From Pyrus communis (Eukaryota; Streptophyta; Magnoliopsida; Rosales; Rosaceae), in the NCBI RefSeq assembly GCF_963583255.1, contig NC_084806.1, positions 24,736,735-24,800,734 of the forward strand: a DNA stretch of 64,000 nucleotides, written 5' to 3'. Under the pieces are notes generated by a model. It did no database searches and was not told where the DNA came from. It saw only the letters and a program-made list of their open reading frames with translations. The translations under genes were made by a program, and so were the position numbers. Positions 12,775 through 25,188 of this stretch are shown here, piece after piece; position 1 is the stretch's first letter; each line of letters starts with the position of its first letter.

Positions 12775-13192
12775 ACATGGCGTGAAATGCATAATCTATA
12801 ACGCCCCACTTCCAAACTATTTATTTTTGGGAATAATTATCAGTGATAAGCCCAACTAGACACTAGCTTAATTAACTATCATTACCTATGTCTCCTTACT
12901 TCAATTTCTTACTTCTTCACACATTGATTTATGACCAACATTTAACCACCAAATCATAAGGTTAAATCTCATATTTTCCACCAATGTCCCTAACATTGCT
13001 CATTTCCCCAAACAAGGTTATTGTCTCAATTATTTAGTCTCATTTATTATATGGTTGCATCTAACGTCTCGTTAGACTGCCTACGTACCCTAAACAGGGA
13101 TTAAACCATTCATAGTTCGCACTAGTCCTCCAAAGCATTCATAGAAATTGTATGAAATATTCAATTTATAAACATTTGTGGAGATGTCAATC

Positions 13193-13219
13193 TTATATAT
13201 ATATATATATATATATATA
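13193..13219. repeat. TA microsatellite
   Basis: Alternating TA run within the solo LTR. Confidence 0.9.
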
Positions 13220-14525
13220 CACGATAGGAGGGAAATGACCCACTCTCCTTAGGTCCACACTACGACTCCCTCGCATAAATATCGAGACATCATGAACTAT
13301 CGTCGCCTGTGACCTATTATCAAATCACGTCTCAGAGTTCTTACCAATAGAATACATAAAACATATCCCTACGTAATACAATCCAGAAGATCTACATCAC
13401 AGATCTCCGATCCGTTATTTCGAAGATCTACATTATGTTTCTAGAACAACGTCCTAAGGTTTCATTACAATCCAACGATCGAATCTCCACCAATTGCTAA
13501 AACCAAGTGACGGTCAACATTTTATTTTATGAACTTACAAATTCAATTGGGGAAGATCCATATGTTGGATTCCCAATCCGTAAGTTTCTGTGGCCTTTAA
13601 ATATTACGTCCTATAACGTATTAAAGTTTGGTAACGATCCAACGGTCAGATCGTCGATTCATATAATGACCTTTTAACGTATTGTAGAGAATTTAGGTTC
13701 CAACGATCTACGTTATACGACCCTCAGGACTGAACTCCAGGCATCTAATTTATCCTAAACATAACATTGACGGTCCTCTGGCCATGCGCCACCGCACGTG
13801 CCGCCGTGAGTGTCGGTCGGCCGCCCCAGCTCGTTGAAAAAACCCAACTATATCTAAAAATTCTCAAAAATTACAGAAATGAAGATCTCAAAGAGTAGAA
13901 CAAACTTTATAGCTGCAGCCAAGGCCAATTTGGCCTGGAAAAGCCCCAATTTCTCTCAAACCTGTTGGAAACCCTAGAAATGGTTGTTTTCCATTCGACT
14001 CCAAAATCGTTCCAATGCCCCAACCAATGCTTGGGCTTTGTTCCAGAGCTCAAGGGGAGGCTAATGATGGTGGAGATCGATGGAATTTCATTCAAAAATG
14101 GCGGATCACCGTCAATGATGTAGTCGACATCATGCTTCTTCTTTCACGAAATTGAACTCCAATACCCTCAAATTTGAGCTAAGGTGGTAGATAGGGAGTT
14201 GTGGAATAGATTTTGTGTGAAGGAATGGTGAATTTCAACTAAAATATGGTGGAAATCGGCCGGAATCAAACCGGGTCACCGCCAAGTACACGAGTCTGCA
14301 GGTGATCCCGTTTCTCCCTCCTTTTCTTTTCTCTCTTTTCCCTCCTTTCTTCTCTTTTTGATTGGGCAGCTTCTACCTCTCCCTTCTCCTAATTCGTCCA
14401 ATCCTCATCTCCTTATTTCTGATAGGGCAGTAGCCCTCTCCACTTCTCTCCTCCGGTTCTCCCTTCTTCTTCCTCCCCGTAGACCCCCTTTCCTTTTCTT
14501 TCTCTCTTTCTTTTCCAACCACCCT

Positions 14526-14534
14526 TAATAATAA

Positions 14535-14572
<38 letters not shown>
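14526..14572. repeat. TAA microsatellite
   Basis: About a dozen AAT/TAA units near the U3 end of the solo LTR, next to a CT-rich stretch. The isoleucine-rich frames across it are artefacts. Confidence 0.9.
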
Positions 14573-14760
14573 TGAAATGAATGAAATAATAAATAACAAT
14601 CCTTACCAACATACTTTTGGAATACAGTAAGGTAATAGTTCATGCGCGTCATGAACTAGCGATCAACGAAAATCAATACCCTCGCTACTAGGGTATTCTC
14701 GTAAATTTGCATTTTAAAATTTATAAAATCGTAAAATTAAGGACGGATTATCACATTTCA

Positions 14761-15391
14761 TTTAAAGGTACAAAAGGAAAGGCCTCATTGATTCTCTTTA
14801 TGACTGTATCCTACATCCCTCTAATGCTCTATAGTGGTTAGCATGTGTGCTCTCTAATTACATGTTTGGATGCTCTAATCAAAACTTATTTATCTCCAAA
14901 TAAATTCAAATTCGAGTGCACATAAGAAGTACACTAGTTTTATAAAAAAAAAAATGTAAAATAAAGATAGACAATCACTGTCCGACTCCTGTAATATTAT
15001 TAATGGAGCAAATTGTTTTAACCAACTTAATTATATGAAAACTTCCGACATCAAGTTGGTCAGGCAACTACATTTTATTATTTGAAGGTAATGCTAGGGA
15101 AATTAAATTTTTAAACCAAATATAACTTAAATGTCGATTAACGTATTGGTGACATATCTAAACTGGCTTTCCAACTATAATATCTCGTATGTCCAATCAT
15201 ATCAACGAGGACAGGGAACAAGATGTTCTCAGTGAAAAGACTAGGCACATCAGAAGTTACGTGGCTATATATGATGGTGATTTTTGCATGTCTATTTATA
15301 TGTTTATTTGACACTGAGTAGTTCCAATCTCATATTCTGTCAAACTCCATCTCCAAAGTACCCTTTTAGGTCCCAGTTGCTGCTGAGTTGC
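14761..15391 (+). promoter_or_regulatory. Upstream region of VAN3-binding-like gene
   Basis: AT-rich sequence without a frame. A TATA-like GGCTATATATGATGG lies around 15260-15275, about 120-130 bp before the first ATG of the downstream gene, a plausible core promoter. No other element was identified. Confidence 0.35.
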
Positions 15392-17717
15392 ATGGATTCA
15401 AATTTCACTACTTCAACTCCGGAGTCACATCCTGAGGCAACGGATTTTCTGTCGCTTGCATGGTGCAACTTTGCAGTGCAAGCTTTCCAACCAGACCAGC
15501 AAGATCGATCAGTGGTTCTACTCGATGATCCGATTGACAAGTTTAAGAGCCACAACAAGAGTCCTTGAGCGGTAGGTCAAATTTGTCGCAATTTCAGTTT
15601 TTGATATGTCATACCATAAGAAAGTTCACGAGATTGATTTTACAACTCTCAGAATCTAGACAAGATATGGATGATGCAGATCTCAAGCCTCCACCACCAT
15701 AGAAATCCAATGACGTGAAGGTGAAACATGTATACGATGCATATAAATACATCTCAGCTAATTGAGTATCTTAAAACCAATTATGCTGATAACATACTGT
15801 TTTTTTTTTTCCTCTTTAATCGTTTATGTGGATGCAACAAGCCATGCATCCAGAATTGAACTACACCGGCTTTCTTCGGAAAAAATGGGTATGTAGAATT
15901 GGCTCGTACGTTCTTGTAAGAAGTTGAGCTGGGACAATTACTTTGGTCATACTTTCTTCTTTTGTGCAGATGTCATGGAAGATAGTGCCATTGGAGAACA
16001 TGTCGATCAAGAAATGGCTTAAAGACATTAAGCAAAGGCGGAAAGAGGAGCAGAGGCTGCAAAGAGCTGAAGTCCATGTAGCAGTATCAATGGCGGGTGT
16101 AGCGGCTGCACTTGTTGCTATTGCAGCTGAAAAATCAGAAAATGATAGGTCAATCACTGCCAAGGAAGCTGCCATCGCTTCTGCAGCCATGCTGGTGGCG
16201 GCCCAGTGTGCAAAAGTTGCAGAAGCAATGGGGGCAAGGAAGGGGCAGCTCAACAGTGTAATAGGTTCGGCCATGGATAGCACAAGTGCAAGTGACATCT
16301 TAACTCTAACAGCTGCAGCTACGACATGTAAATATCCTATATCCCTTATCCTTGTTCTCTACCTTGGTTTGACATATAGATAACCCACATGTGTGTGGTT
16401 TGTGTAATATGGGTATTGAAGAATGCTACGGTTAATTTCTCATGTGCACGTGCGAATCCTAACAAGCGGTGTATTGTGGGCCCACATGCATCAAATGTTA
16501 GAAACCGGTAACTAAATATAGCACAGCTCATCTGTACTAGGTATAGACGGTTAAAGATGCACATAAAAGGGGCATCTCAGCCATCCATACCTAACCCAAC
16601 GACAAAGGAACAACAGTTCTATATAATAATGCCAATAGAAAACCTAGAGTATTTATACTTTAGAAGCACAACATAATTTTTTTTCATTGGTGTCGTTTGA
16701 AACATATAGCATTGAAGGGAGCAGCTACATTGAAAGAAAGATCAGGATGCCGCAAGAAGAGACTAAATGGGACTGCACCTGTGATGCCTATCGAGAACAA
16801 CCCTGACGCTGAGGAGGTCGATTTCGACTTTGACAAGTATAGATCAATGCTTGCAATAGGTTCCCAGCTCACCACCGAAACACCTGACGGTTTGTAATCC
16901 TATTTTATACCTTCATTTATTCAGGTTTTTCTTTTGATAAATTAGATGGAATGACGAGTTCATAAATCTCAACTGTTGAACTGATCAAAACTCAATTATA
17001 TATCGGTGACATATCGATCAAAAACTGATCATTTTAGCAAGTGGAATCTGTATTTCCATCATTCCGACGAACATACCATTTCTTTGTGTAGTGTAATTTT
17101 ACTGCATCCCGACTCTCCGAATCTCGAATGAGCATGGATTTTGGTTTCGAATTCCTAATTGAATTTGCAAATTGTGTTTGCAGGGAAGTGCAAGGTTAGA
17201 TTGGTGTCTGTCAACCTCAACAGTGAAGCCAACATCTGCAAGTTACACTTGTTCACTGCTATTTTGTAAATCCATGGAAGTAACTAAAGCCTTAATTAGA
17301 GCCTAACCTTCAATTCTTAATTCAACTCTACAGGTTCTTCAAATGAGGAAGCTCAGTCTTTTCAAAAACACGAAGGAAAGTACGTAAATGAAAAATTCGT
17401 TACAATGTGAATCGCATCTCACGTGAGATGGTTCGAAAAAGAATCTGAGTCCGAAACTATTTTCCAATTCTAATTGCTTTTCGTTATGACGTAAATAGGT
17501 ATCATACTGGACATGTACGCAGAGCTGAATAAAGATTCAGAAGCGGGTGAGAATGGTATGGGTTATCTCATCGTGTTAACGACAAGTAGGGGGGGCGTTC
17601 AAGCTAGACATGGAAGCCGACTATCAACGGTATAAGACAAGGGCGACAACCATTAACAATACGCTCATGGTCTCTACTTCATTTATGAAATATCATCTTC
17701 AATACTACAAGAACTAG
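15392..17717 (+). pseudogene. VAN3-binding / auxin canalisation (DUF828)-like gene, apparently broken
   Basis: Members of this family bind the ARF-GAP VAN3/SFC at the trans-Golgi and act in auxin transport and vein patterning. They have an N-terminal DUF828 and a C-terminal PH-like domain. Exons read by eye: 15392-15571, 15653-15720, 15820-15888, 15970-16327, 16710-16889, 17184-about 17241, 17334-17379 and 17499-17717. Recognisable parts are FLSLAWCNFAVQAF, WKIVPLENMSIKKWLKDIK, a long alanine-rich helix (VAVSMAGVAAALVAIAAEKS), LKGAATLKER, and the PH-like ILDMYAELNKDSE and KLDMEADYQRYKT. Lesions: a stop ends the first exon 4 bases before its GTAGGT donor; TAG at 15700-15702 stands where the family has Trp; the acceptor before 15820 reads AA instead of AG; a run of seven G at 17589-17595 shifts the last exon out of frame; and the exon-6 donor cannot be placed in frame. 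A functional gene with sequencing errors is possible but five defects argue for a pseudogene. Confidence 0.75.
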
Positions 17718-18306
17718 TGACCAAAAAAGAACTAGTGTTATGAGCTATATCCCGATGATCATTGTATTGCTGCACCTATGTGCCTATTTGCCCTCTACTT
17801 GTAACTATAATCAATTCGCCATTCTGGCTTAAAGCAATCATTTCTGCTAAACAACAAGCTAATGTATTATCAAGGCATAACTACAATGTGATAGCAAATA
17901 ATTATAGGAACACAAAAGCTTATGTATGATGACGACACAACTATTTGTACGACATTTTCAGACCACATCGCTAAAGGGGTCAAAACTGATATCAATTTTA
18001 ACCAGGACAGCCTATCCATGCTCACAGGCTTTATCCAGTTGAAAAATCAAGTTTTAACACAACATAGATAGACACACAAAAACGCAGACAAAACAAAGGA
18101 AACAAAACATTTAATAAAATCCGGGGTTAATGAATGGAAAAAAATTGTTACATACTAATTGACGATCTGAAGTTGGAATCTGCTGAGGCAGGCATGTATC
18201 CAATAAACCCCCATGCTCTGGCCATTCACTCCATTCATCAAGACATAAAGTCAATAAATTCTTCCAGCTCATCATACTGGAGTGGTTCTAGTTGCACATA
18301 CAATAA
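17718..18306. other. Gap between convergent genes
   Basis: This gap separates the 3' ends of two convergent genes and presumably holds both 3' UTRs. No other feature is seen. Confidence 0.5.
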
Positions 18307-21300
18307 TCAGTCGCCTGTCAAACCGTACACAACAACTGACGCTTGCAGATCACGGTCCACTTTGAAGTGCGCATGGAAAAACCTTTTTATCTGTCATCAT
18401 AGGCCAGATATAAGTACAGTGCAACCATGGAAAGCAATTTAAGAAGTAACTTATTTGTATTTAGCATAAATGCAACAATTAAGCACTAAAATTATGAGTT
18501 GTAGCATGCACCTTTCTGAAAGAATGTGAAATCAGAAAATCCCTCAACTGTTTTTCTTCCGAATCAAATACTACAATGTGACTAGGTAAAGACCAATTCT
18601 TTGCAAGCTCTGATGTAAAACTAACAGGATCCATCATGAATTGGTCTGATTCATCTGGGATTCCTTTTTCTTCACTGTCGACAAAATTTCCAACAAATTA
18701 TAAATTACAAAACCATTCTCATGAAGAGCTGCAAGAAAGAAAATAATTCCATCCACGTTGCTAAGGATCAAACCTTGGTGAGCAGTCTAGGAATCTCATC
18801 GGAAGGTCACGGTGCACCGTAGAGTAGTAAGGTGTAGCGTGGCAAGGCATCAGAAAAAGTATATTTCTCACTTTTCCGTGAAGCACTTCTTTGGATAGAT
18901 AGTAAGTAACATCCTCAGTTCCTCTCTGTCTAGCATGTTCAAAAGTGTTATCCAAAAGGAAGGATGGAAGTGGAATAGGGACCGTAAAACAACTTAAATG
19001 AAAACATTTGAGATAGAAGTCTAGCATTTAAAGCGAGTACTTGCCAAAGAACAATAAAAAGCTACCCAGCCCTTGTGTTTATCAAAAAGCAAAATGAGTA
19101 CCTGATGAACCAAACTCATATACAGGGCCACTGGAATATTGGTAGCGAGCAAGAAAAAGATGGCCAAATGCATTTTTGCAGGGAATTTGCTATGAATCTT
19201 TAATGATTCTTTTCCTTTACCATATGCAGAAACCGATGGTCTTAATGCAGCTAAGGAATGTCCAGAGAATATCAAAGCTATAGGAAGTACAGGCAGAACA
19301 AACCTGTAAGGTCAAATTAGAAGAGTATTAATTGTAAACAGAATGAAAGGTCAAAGAACCATATTCAATTGTATAAATTAATAGAAGAGGTACCTGAATT
19401 CTTTGTGGCCGAGCACACTATAAAGTCCTAAAACCCATGCAATAAGGCCAGAAAGTTTCCAATTTTTGGATTGTATGATTCCAGCAACAGAAAATGGTAA
19501 GAAAGTGAATATCATGACTGTAAATCCCTGAGTGAAGTACCAGTGCCACTTGTGAGTCCCATAATAGTCTCCACCAGCAGAAAGAAAATTGAATCTTATA
19601 AAATTAAGAGGTACAAAGACCCATGAGCCGTACATCAAACGATCCAATAAAAATGTAATACCAAGCACCAGGACCCTGAAACATTAGGTCAAAAAGAGTA
19701 AAGAGAACAATAATAACGTCAACTCAATTATGCAAAACTACACATTAGCTGACTTGAATGCTTGACCTGCCTCCATAGGAGCTTACACGATTCATTAAGA
19801 TTTTTAGTCACCCTGCAGTGGTGCTGACGTCTTTCCTAGATGTTCCTTAACTTAATACATGGAGACTACTAAAACGAAAATAAGACATGATTTACAAATT
19901 ATTTCCATAACCCGGCTAAAACTCATTTCGGAGAATTATATAAGCCCAGAACTGGTTTTAAGTGACAGACATTTCAAGGTATCATTATTGTTTTCATCAC
20001 CTTTTATCACGTGCATATCAAATTTCAGTAATCACCAATAACCCTACAGCTGCCACTCCTTTGTTTTTATTTTTTTGCGTCTGCATCTATCCAATTGCAG
20101 CATTGCAGAGTCATCAACTATAACTCCATGTTACCATTAAAGCCAAACTTCAAAAATTCACAATTCAAGCTTCATTTTCAATTACTAGTCCACTGCCGAA
20201 ATAAAAGAGAAAACAAACAGGACAAAAATCATTATGAGAATAACCTATGATATAGCTCAGAAGCACCAACAATTCATGATCAAGTTCCTAATATAAGCAC
20301 TATTTAAAACAAGTACTCAGTGGGAGATGGCTAAATACCTACCCCATAGGAGCCACTTCCAGAAAAATGAATCTCAGTTTATCACATGTCAAAAATAGCT
20401 CAAGAAGCCCAACATACAGCCATATGATAGCACTTGTTGGTCTGATAGCACAAGCTAATGCGGCAATAATCAAACCCCACTTCCTTGATTCCAAAGGAAG
20501 TTTGCTGGAAGAAGCCCTCATACAGGGCCAGTAGTACAGGCTCACAAGGGTAAGAACAGTCTCCAAACTATTTGATAATGTACGAGTGATGCAGTAAAAC
20601 ATAAACCAATTTGTCAATTGTGAGAACAGCTGGAATTGAGTTAAGTACATACTTTACCAGAAAGAGCCTGATGTTTACAATAGTGTTTTCAGTCAATAAT
20701 AGTAATTGAAATTGACTATCTGAAATAAACATACAGTTAGACATAACTATTACCATTAAAGGAGTAAAGAACTCCTGTACAAAAGGATACAGCCCATTTA
20801 GCAACGCAGTCACCAAAGAGGATGACAGAGAGTTTATACAAGTATAGATCACCAAAGGCAGCTAAAAAAGACTGAAATAGCCGCGGAGCCTTGACCTGCA
20901 GAAGATAGAATAAAGATGACAATACGAACTTCAAAAGACAACAAGGAGAAATGGAATTACTTCATGCAGCAGAAGTTTAATGTGATTTGGGGGTGCAAAG
21001 TAAGCATAAGGAAATCAAGGGAAACCTTTCTATAACAAATACCAATGCACGTGAAAAAACATTTAAATCACTTAATGACAACAATTCATAATAACTCCTA
21101 GAAACCTATGTAGGCAACTATAATGATTCAAAATCAGAATAAGCTAATTTCTCAAGTGATGCATCTGTCCGATGATCATTTTAACTTGTAACAAGTATGA
21201 ACTTTTATATCCACAAGTCTGCCAAAGATACAGTTCCCAGGAAACCATTCTTCCTTCCCTTGCATATAATATAATAACAGCATTATAGTTTAACTAAGGC

Positions 21301-21807
21301 ATACATTGCCCATAATTATAAAACGATTACCATGAGCCATGGGGTATCAAGACCCAACACTGCAAGAGCTTTGTAAAGGAAGGCAAAGAGAAAAGGATGC
21401 AAATAGCTACGAATCCCCTTCTTCCACTCCCACGTCAAATGGCCATACCTGTCATTACACAACAATAAAAATAGAAACCCATTTGAGGATTAGTTATTTA
21501 CCCTTTTAAATCAAGAATCTTCACTCTTTGCCTTGAAAAAGAAAAGGAGAAATAAGGGGTACCCAAAAGTGATGCGATGTGCAACTTCAAGGGCTTGCCA
21601 GTGTTCATCAGGGTTAAAATAGGTCTGAATCAACAGAGCATTTACCATTCGAAAGGCCAAACAGAGTGCAAAGACCTTCCTGGAGGAGCCTAGAAAATCA
21701 CCTGGCGGGGATTCCTTTTGCTGTGGACCTAATTTCGTAGGAACTGGGTTTTCGGTTTTGACTGATTCTGCTGCTGGTAAGACAGCAGCACTCTGCCTTT
21801 GCCTCAT
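18307..21807 (-). CDS. PIGB: GPI mannosyltransferase 3 (PIG-B type), GT22 family
   Basis: The enzyme adds the third mannose from dolichyl-phosphate-mannose to the GPI core in the ER membrane; in Arabidopsis the homologue is known as APTG1. Nine exons join in frame: 21563-21807, 21331-21448, 20791-20895, 20343-20629, 19394-19675, 19102-19303, 18774-18925, 18512-18674 and 18307-18390. They give 1638 bases, that is 545 codons plus TGA, the usual family length. All introns have GT-AG ends. The first exon has NPDEHWQALEVAHRITFG, matching the conserved acidic luminal loop of GT22 enzymes, followed by YGHLTWEWKKGIRSYLHP. Later exons are strongly hydrophobic, as expected for a multi-pass protein, and include IRPTSAIIWLYVGLLEL and FVLPVLPIALIFSGHSLA. 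A conserved block GHKEFRFVLP spans the exon 5-6 junction. The C-terminus reads HFKVDRDLQASVVVYGLTGD. I see no lesion. The start is the first ATG of a frame that runs straight into the family motif. Confidence 0.93.
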
Positions 21808-22573
21808 TATAAAGATTTATCTTGTCTAAACTGAATTTTTAGTAATTTTAAATTAGAAATGCAAAAGCTTGTCCGAATCAATGAATTTCAAATCTATAAA
21901 ATTGGCATTCATAGCTTTGAAATTGCATTATTGGATAAACAGGGAATTTAATTCAACTACTCAATTATATAACAGCAACATAAATGAATTTTACAGGGTT
22001 CCTCTAATCACTCAAATAAATGAAAATTAATAATTATTACAATAATAATAAAATCAACAAAAATACGAACGGAGATTGATTGAAATATTAAACCCTAAAC
22101 CCTTTGCAAACAAATGAATATCGTTATTTCACAGAATTTGAACAGAGAGGCTTACTGGCGTCGAACTCAGTGCAGATTCACCGGGTATCAAAGAATCTCA
22201 GAGAGAGAGAAAAACTACGCGTTAACGAATGTGAGAGATGAGCTTGTGGAGAGGTCCATGACATCGATCCAGACGGAGACAAGGGTTGGGAGAGGTCAAT
22301 CATCAACGGCGTCCGCCGTACCTGAAAGACACAAACTGGCCGAGGAAGGGAGAGTAGAGCGGAAGAGTCCCGGAATTTCAAATGGGAAATTGGAATACTA
22401 ACATATTTTATTTAGCCTACTTTTCTTAAATCTTATAATTTTAACTATTTTTGTTGCAAATAGACTTAAATGCCTTCACAACGAAATAGAGTGCAATGCA
22501 CCAAATCGGATCTCTACTTTTTTTTATCTGTTGTATCGAGGTTGGCTTTTGAACAAGAAATAGGCTTCTCTCC
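21808..22573. other. Upstream region of PIG-B-like gene
   Basis: It probably contains the 5' UTR and promoter of the minus-strand gene. A purine-rich GAGAGAGAG stretch lies at about 22199-22210. The short frame at 22114-22401 has no family resemblance and is left unannotated. Confidence 0.4.
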
Positions 22574-22760
22574 CGATCTTCTTTGTGAGAATTCCGTGAA
22601 TCTTTTAATTTTGTCATTTTATCATACATCGTACGGTCAGAAATTATTTTAAATTATATTATTTAAAATTGAACACAATTAGTACCTGACGAAAACTGAC
22701 CCGCACGATGTACGATAACAGATAGGATTAAAGGATCCTCGGATCCTCACAAAGAGGATC
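22574..22760. mobile_element. Foldback MITE
   Basis: The two halves are diverged inverted repeats: GATCTTCTTTGTGAG and ATCATACATCGTACGGTCAG on the left recur inverted on the right (TCCTCACAAAGAGGATC, CTGACCCGCACGATGTACG). Non-coding, about 190 bp. Confidence 0.7.
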
Positions 22761-22802
22761 CGTTGAGGATCATATCTCTTCGATTGGGATGAGGATCATT
22801 TC

Positions 22803-22990
22803 CAGATCCTCTTTGTTAGGATTCCGGAGATTACTTTACCATGTCCGTTCATTACATCGGGCAGCCAATTTTCTTCCAGTATTGTTTGTATTTAATTTTA
22901 AAATAAAAAATTTAAAATGATTTATAGCACATGATGACAGGTGAACAAATACAATGAAGTGATCCACGATATCCTCACAAAAGGATCTAG
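22803..22990. mobile_element. Second foldback MITE of the same family
   Basis: AGATCCTCTTTGTTAGGAT at the left is inverted as ATCCTCACAAAAGGATCT at the right, and the inner sequence mirrors the first element. The two lie only about 40 bp apart. Confidence 0.6.
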
Positions 22991-24000
22991 ATAGTATCCT
23001 ATTCCCTTCATTTGTTCATGAATTTTTTCTTGTATCAAACTGTCCATTGATTCGGTTGGTCAGTTAAATTGACCAACTTCCTCAAATGCCAAAAAAAAGG
23101 TAAAACATTAAACCATTTATTGCCATTGCTTGCACACAAATTAAAATTCCACAGAACCCATTTGCTCAAACTCAACAAACTAGAAAATTTCCAAAATGTG
23201 TACACACACATATGCATACATATATGCAAATATAAAATTGAAAACCCAAAATACACACTACAACAATCATCAGAAAAGCTAAGAAAAGAAATTCAAAAAA
23301 TATCTTAGATGCAGAAAAAACCAACTTTTTCACATTGCCATACAAAATCTGAAAATACCTCAATATAAAACATTAAAAAAAGGTAGTTGGTGTGGCCTAT
23401 ATTAACCAACAAGGTATAGAGAGCTGCAGCAAGAGGGAGTGGAGAAAGTGTACGGCTTTCTCTGTTTGTATTGTAAGGTTTTCAAAGGAATGTGAGTTAT
23501 AATAAAACCATGATATCGAATATGTTATGAGGATTAATTGGACTTATATTAATAATGAACATATAAGTATTTTAATCATGATAAAATACATGCGAGGGAA
23601 ATTATTAGAATTAAAGATAATGGAATAAGAATTGGTTACAAACTCTTAAAACTGCAAACACAACTGTTACCACGATAGGAGGAGCAGTTGTAATCTCACG
23701 CAAACAATATAACTGCAGTATGGTCTCTCTTCTCAGACATTTATATGTAGTACCCCTATTGAGAGTGAAGCTATTCTGAGTCCTAGAGAAGGGAAGATCA
23801 CTGCAAAGGTTTTGATACATTAACTTTGCAATTCGTTCAAAAGAGTTTGCGTTGGTTGCCTAACCTCATGGCTAATCCTGCAAGTAATTCTTGCTTCCTT
23901 AATTTGTATATTAATACTCCATGTTGACAACAATATAACATATATAAATGTAGTCTACTGATCTGGTTGATCAAGTTCTTAAAGTATCTAAATGCCACCA
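22991..24000. other. Intergenic DNA, no gene seen
   Basis: AT-rich, with possible diverged LTR-like scraps around 23390-23520 and 23600-23830 that I could not assign. No supported frame. Confidence 0.4.
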
Positions 24001-24560
24001 TGTATGAGATGTGTTATTTCCCCTACGCAATATTTTTATTTATAGTAGTAAAGAGGAGAGGAATTACTTATCCTCAGTAAATACAATTCTAGTTGGGAAA
24101 GAATAACTGGTAACCAAATATATATAGGATTTACACAATCTCACTTTAATATAATATCTATAACACTCCCTCTTGAGTGTGTAAATACTCAAGTAGATTC
24201 ATCATCAGGTAGAGTTGAGGAAGTTGACTCATTGGCACTGATCTAGGAACACGCTAGTCTCAGGCAAAGGAACTTGCATATGGAACTAAGTCTCACAAAA
24301 ACCCAATGGCTATGGTAGAATCCAAGGCGGGACAAAAACCCATAATCTAAGGAAAAGTTAGTGAGAAAGTGCAAAGCCAAATTAAACGTCTACTGGACGT
24401 ACGTCAAGGATATAACCAACTTAGGATGGGTGCCTTGTCAAAACCTTGTCAAGTAGCAAAAATCCAAAGGAAAAATTGCTCATAATCGTAGGAAAAAAAA
24501 AGTATATTAAGATCAAGGGAGTATACTTTGGGATACTCCTCCTGAGTTTGATATAAAAGT
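24000..24560 (-). mobile_element. Copia remnant related to 1417-8534
   Basis: The minus strand reads the end of the internal region and the polypurine tract (CTCAAGAGGGAGTGTT, from 24170-24190), then an LTR-like start with GATTGTGTAAATCC and CTATAAATAAAA. These match 7880-8450 in the same order but are clearly diverged. Only the 3' internal tail and part of one LTR remain. Confidence 0.7.
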
Positions 24561-24859
24561 TTTTTATTATTATTATTAGGATACATTTTACTTGACCTGT
24601 TGTCCAAATTTCATATATTAGTATAGGCAAAAAAAACAGACATTTAATTTTAGAGTCAACGTCGTAACAAAGTTTTTGCTCTCTCATACAGTCATACTTA
24701 TAAATATTTTATCCTCTTAAAAGTGAGATAAAAACATTAAAAAAAATAAAATTATCAAAGTAATTTAAAAATTCCGAACACATTTAAAAAATTATAATAA
24801 TTAATTTAAAGTGCGAATACTAATGTTTTTCATTAGGCTCATATTTTGGAGTAAGTAAA
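24561..24859. other. AT-rich spacer
   Basis: Nothing recognised. It ends at the Cassandra duplication GTAAA (24855-24859). Confidence 0.5.
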
Positions 24860-24967
24860 TGTCACATCCTGGCCCGGGGCGGACCACTTCCCGGGCCCGC
24901 TCCACCACCATAGCACGATATTGTCCGCTTTGGGCTTACCATTCCCTCACGGTTTTGTTTTTGGGAA

Positions 24968-25039
24968 CTCACGAGCAACTTCCCAGTGGGTCACCCATCA
25001 TGGGATTGCTCTAGCCCCCTTCTCGCTTAACTTCGGAGA
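24968..25039 (-). promoter_or_regulatory. 5S rRNA-like pol III promoter in Cassandra LTR
   Basis: The minus strand reads CTCCGAAGTTAAGCGAG and later GATGGGTGACCCACTGGGAAG, which correspond to the conserved start and C-box of plant 5S rRNA. The same block recurs at about 25312-25385. It is not a 5S gene, because the flanks are LTR. Confidence 0.85.
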
Positions 25040-25188
25040 CCCGAAGCCAGTGAACTCCCAAAAGGCCTCGTGTTAAGTAGAGATGGGAATATACATATAA
25101 GGATCACTCCCCTAGGTGATGTGGGATGTCACAATCCACCCCCCTTAGGGGCCCGACGTCCTCGTCGGTACACCACAGCCAGGGTTAG

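Larger units (their letters stand above)
10715..14755 (-). mobile_element. Gypsy solo LTR, 4.04 kb
   Basis: Forward ends are TGACACATCCCGACC and GGACGGATTATCACA. This is the reverse complement of the LTR pattern TGTGAC-ACCCGTCC to GGTCGGGGTGTGTCA seen at 25632, 35782 and 45789. Exact 5-bp duplications TTTCA flank it (10710-10714, 14756-14760). No internal domain or second LTR is present, so it is a solo LTR left by LTR-LTR recombination. It is much longer than its relatives (about 2.35-2.43 kb), largely because of an expanded minisatellite. It also holds AC, TA and TAA microsatellites. Confidence 0.88.

Noticed and set aside
14373..14652. Two overlapping minus-strand frames rich in Ile/Leu and Arg/Glu
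   Set aside because: They are translations of a TAA microsatellite and a CT-rich stretch in the solo LTR.
15861..16298. 145-codon minus-strand frame
   Set aside because: Antisense shadow of the alanine-rich exon of the VAN3-binding-like gene.
22114..22401. 95-codon plus-strand frame upstream of the PIG-B-like gene
   Set aside because: No resemblance to known proteins; it overlaps the probable 5' UTR/promoter of the minus-strand gene.
24968..25039. 5S rRNA gene
   Set aside because: The 5S-like block is embedded in Cassandra LTRs with TSDs, primer site and polypurine tract, and is incomplete.
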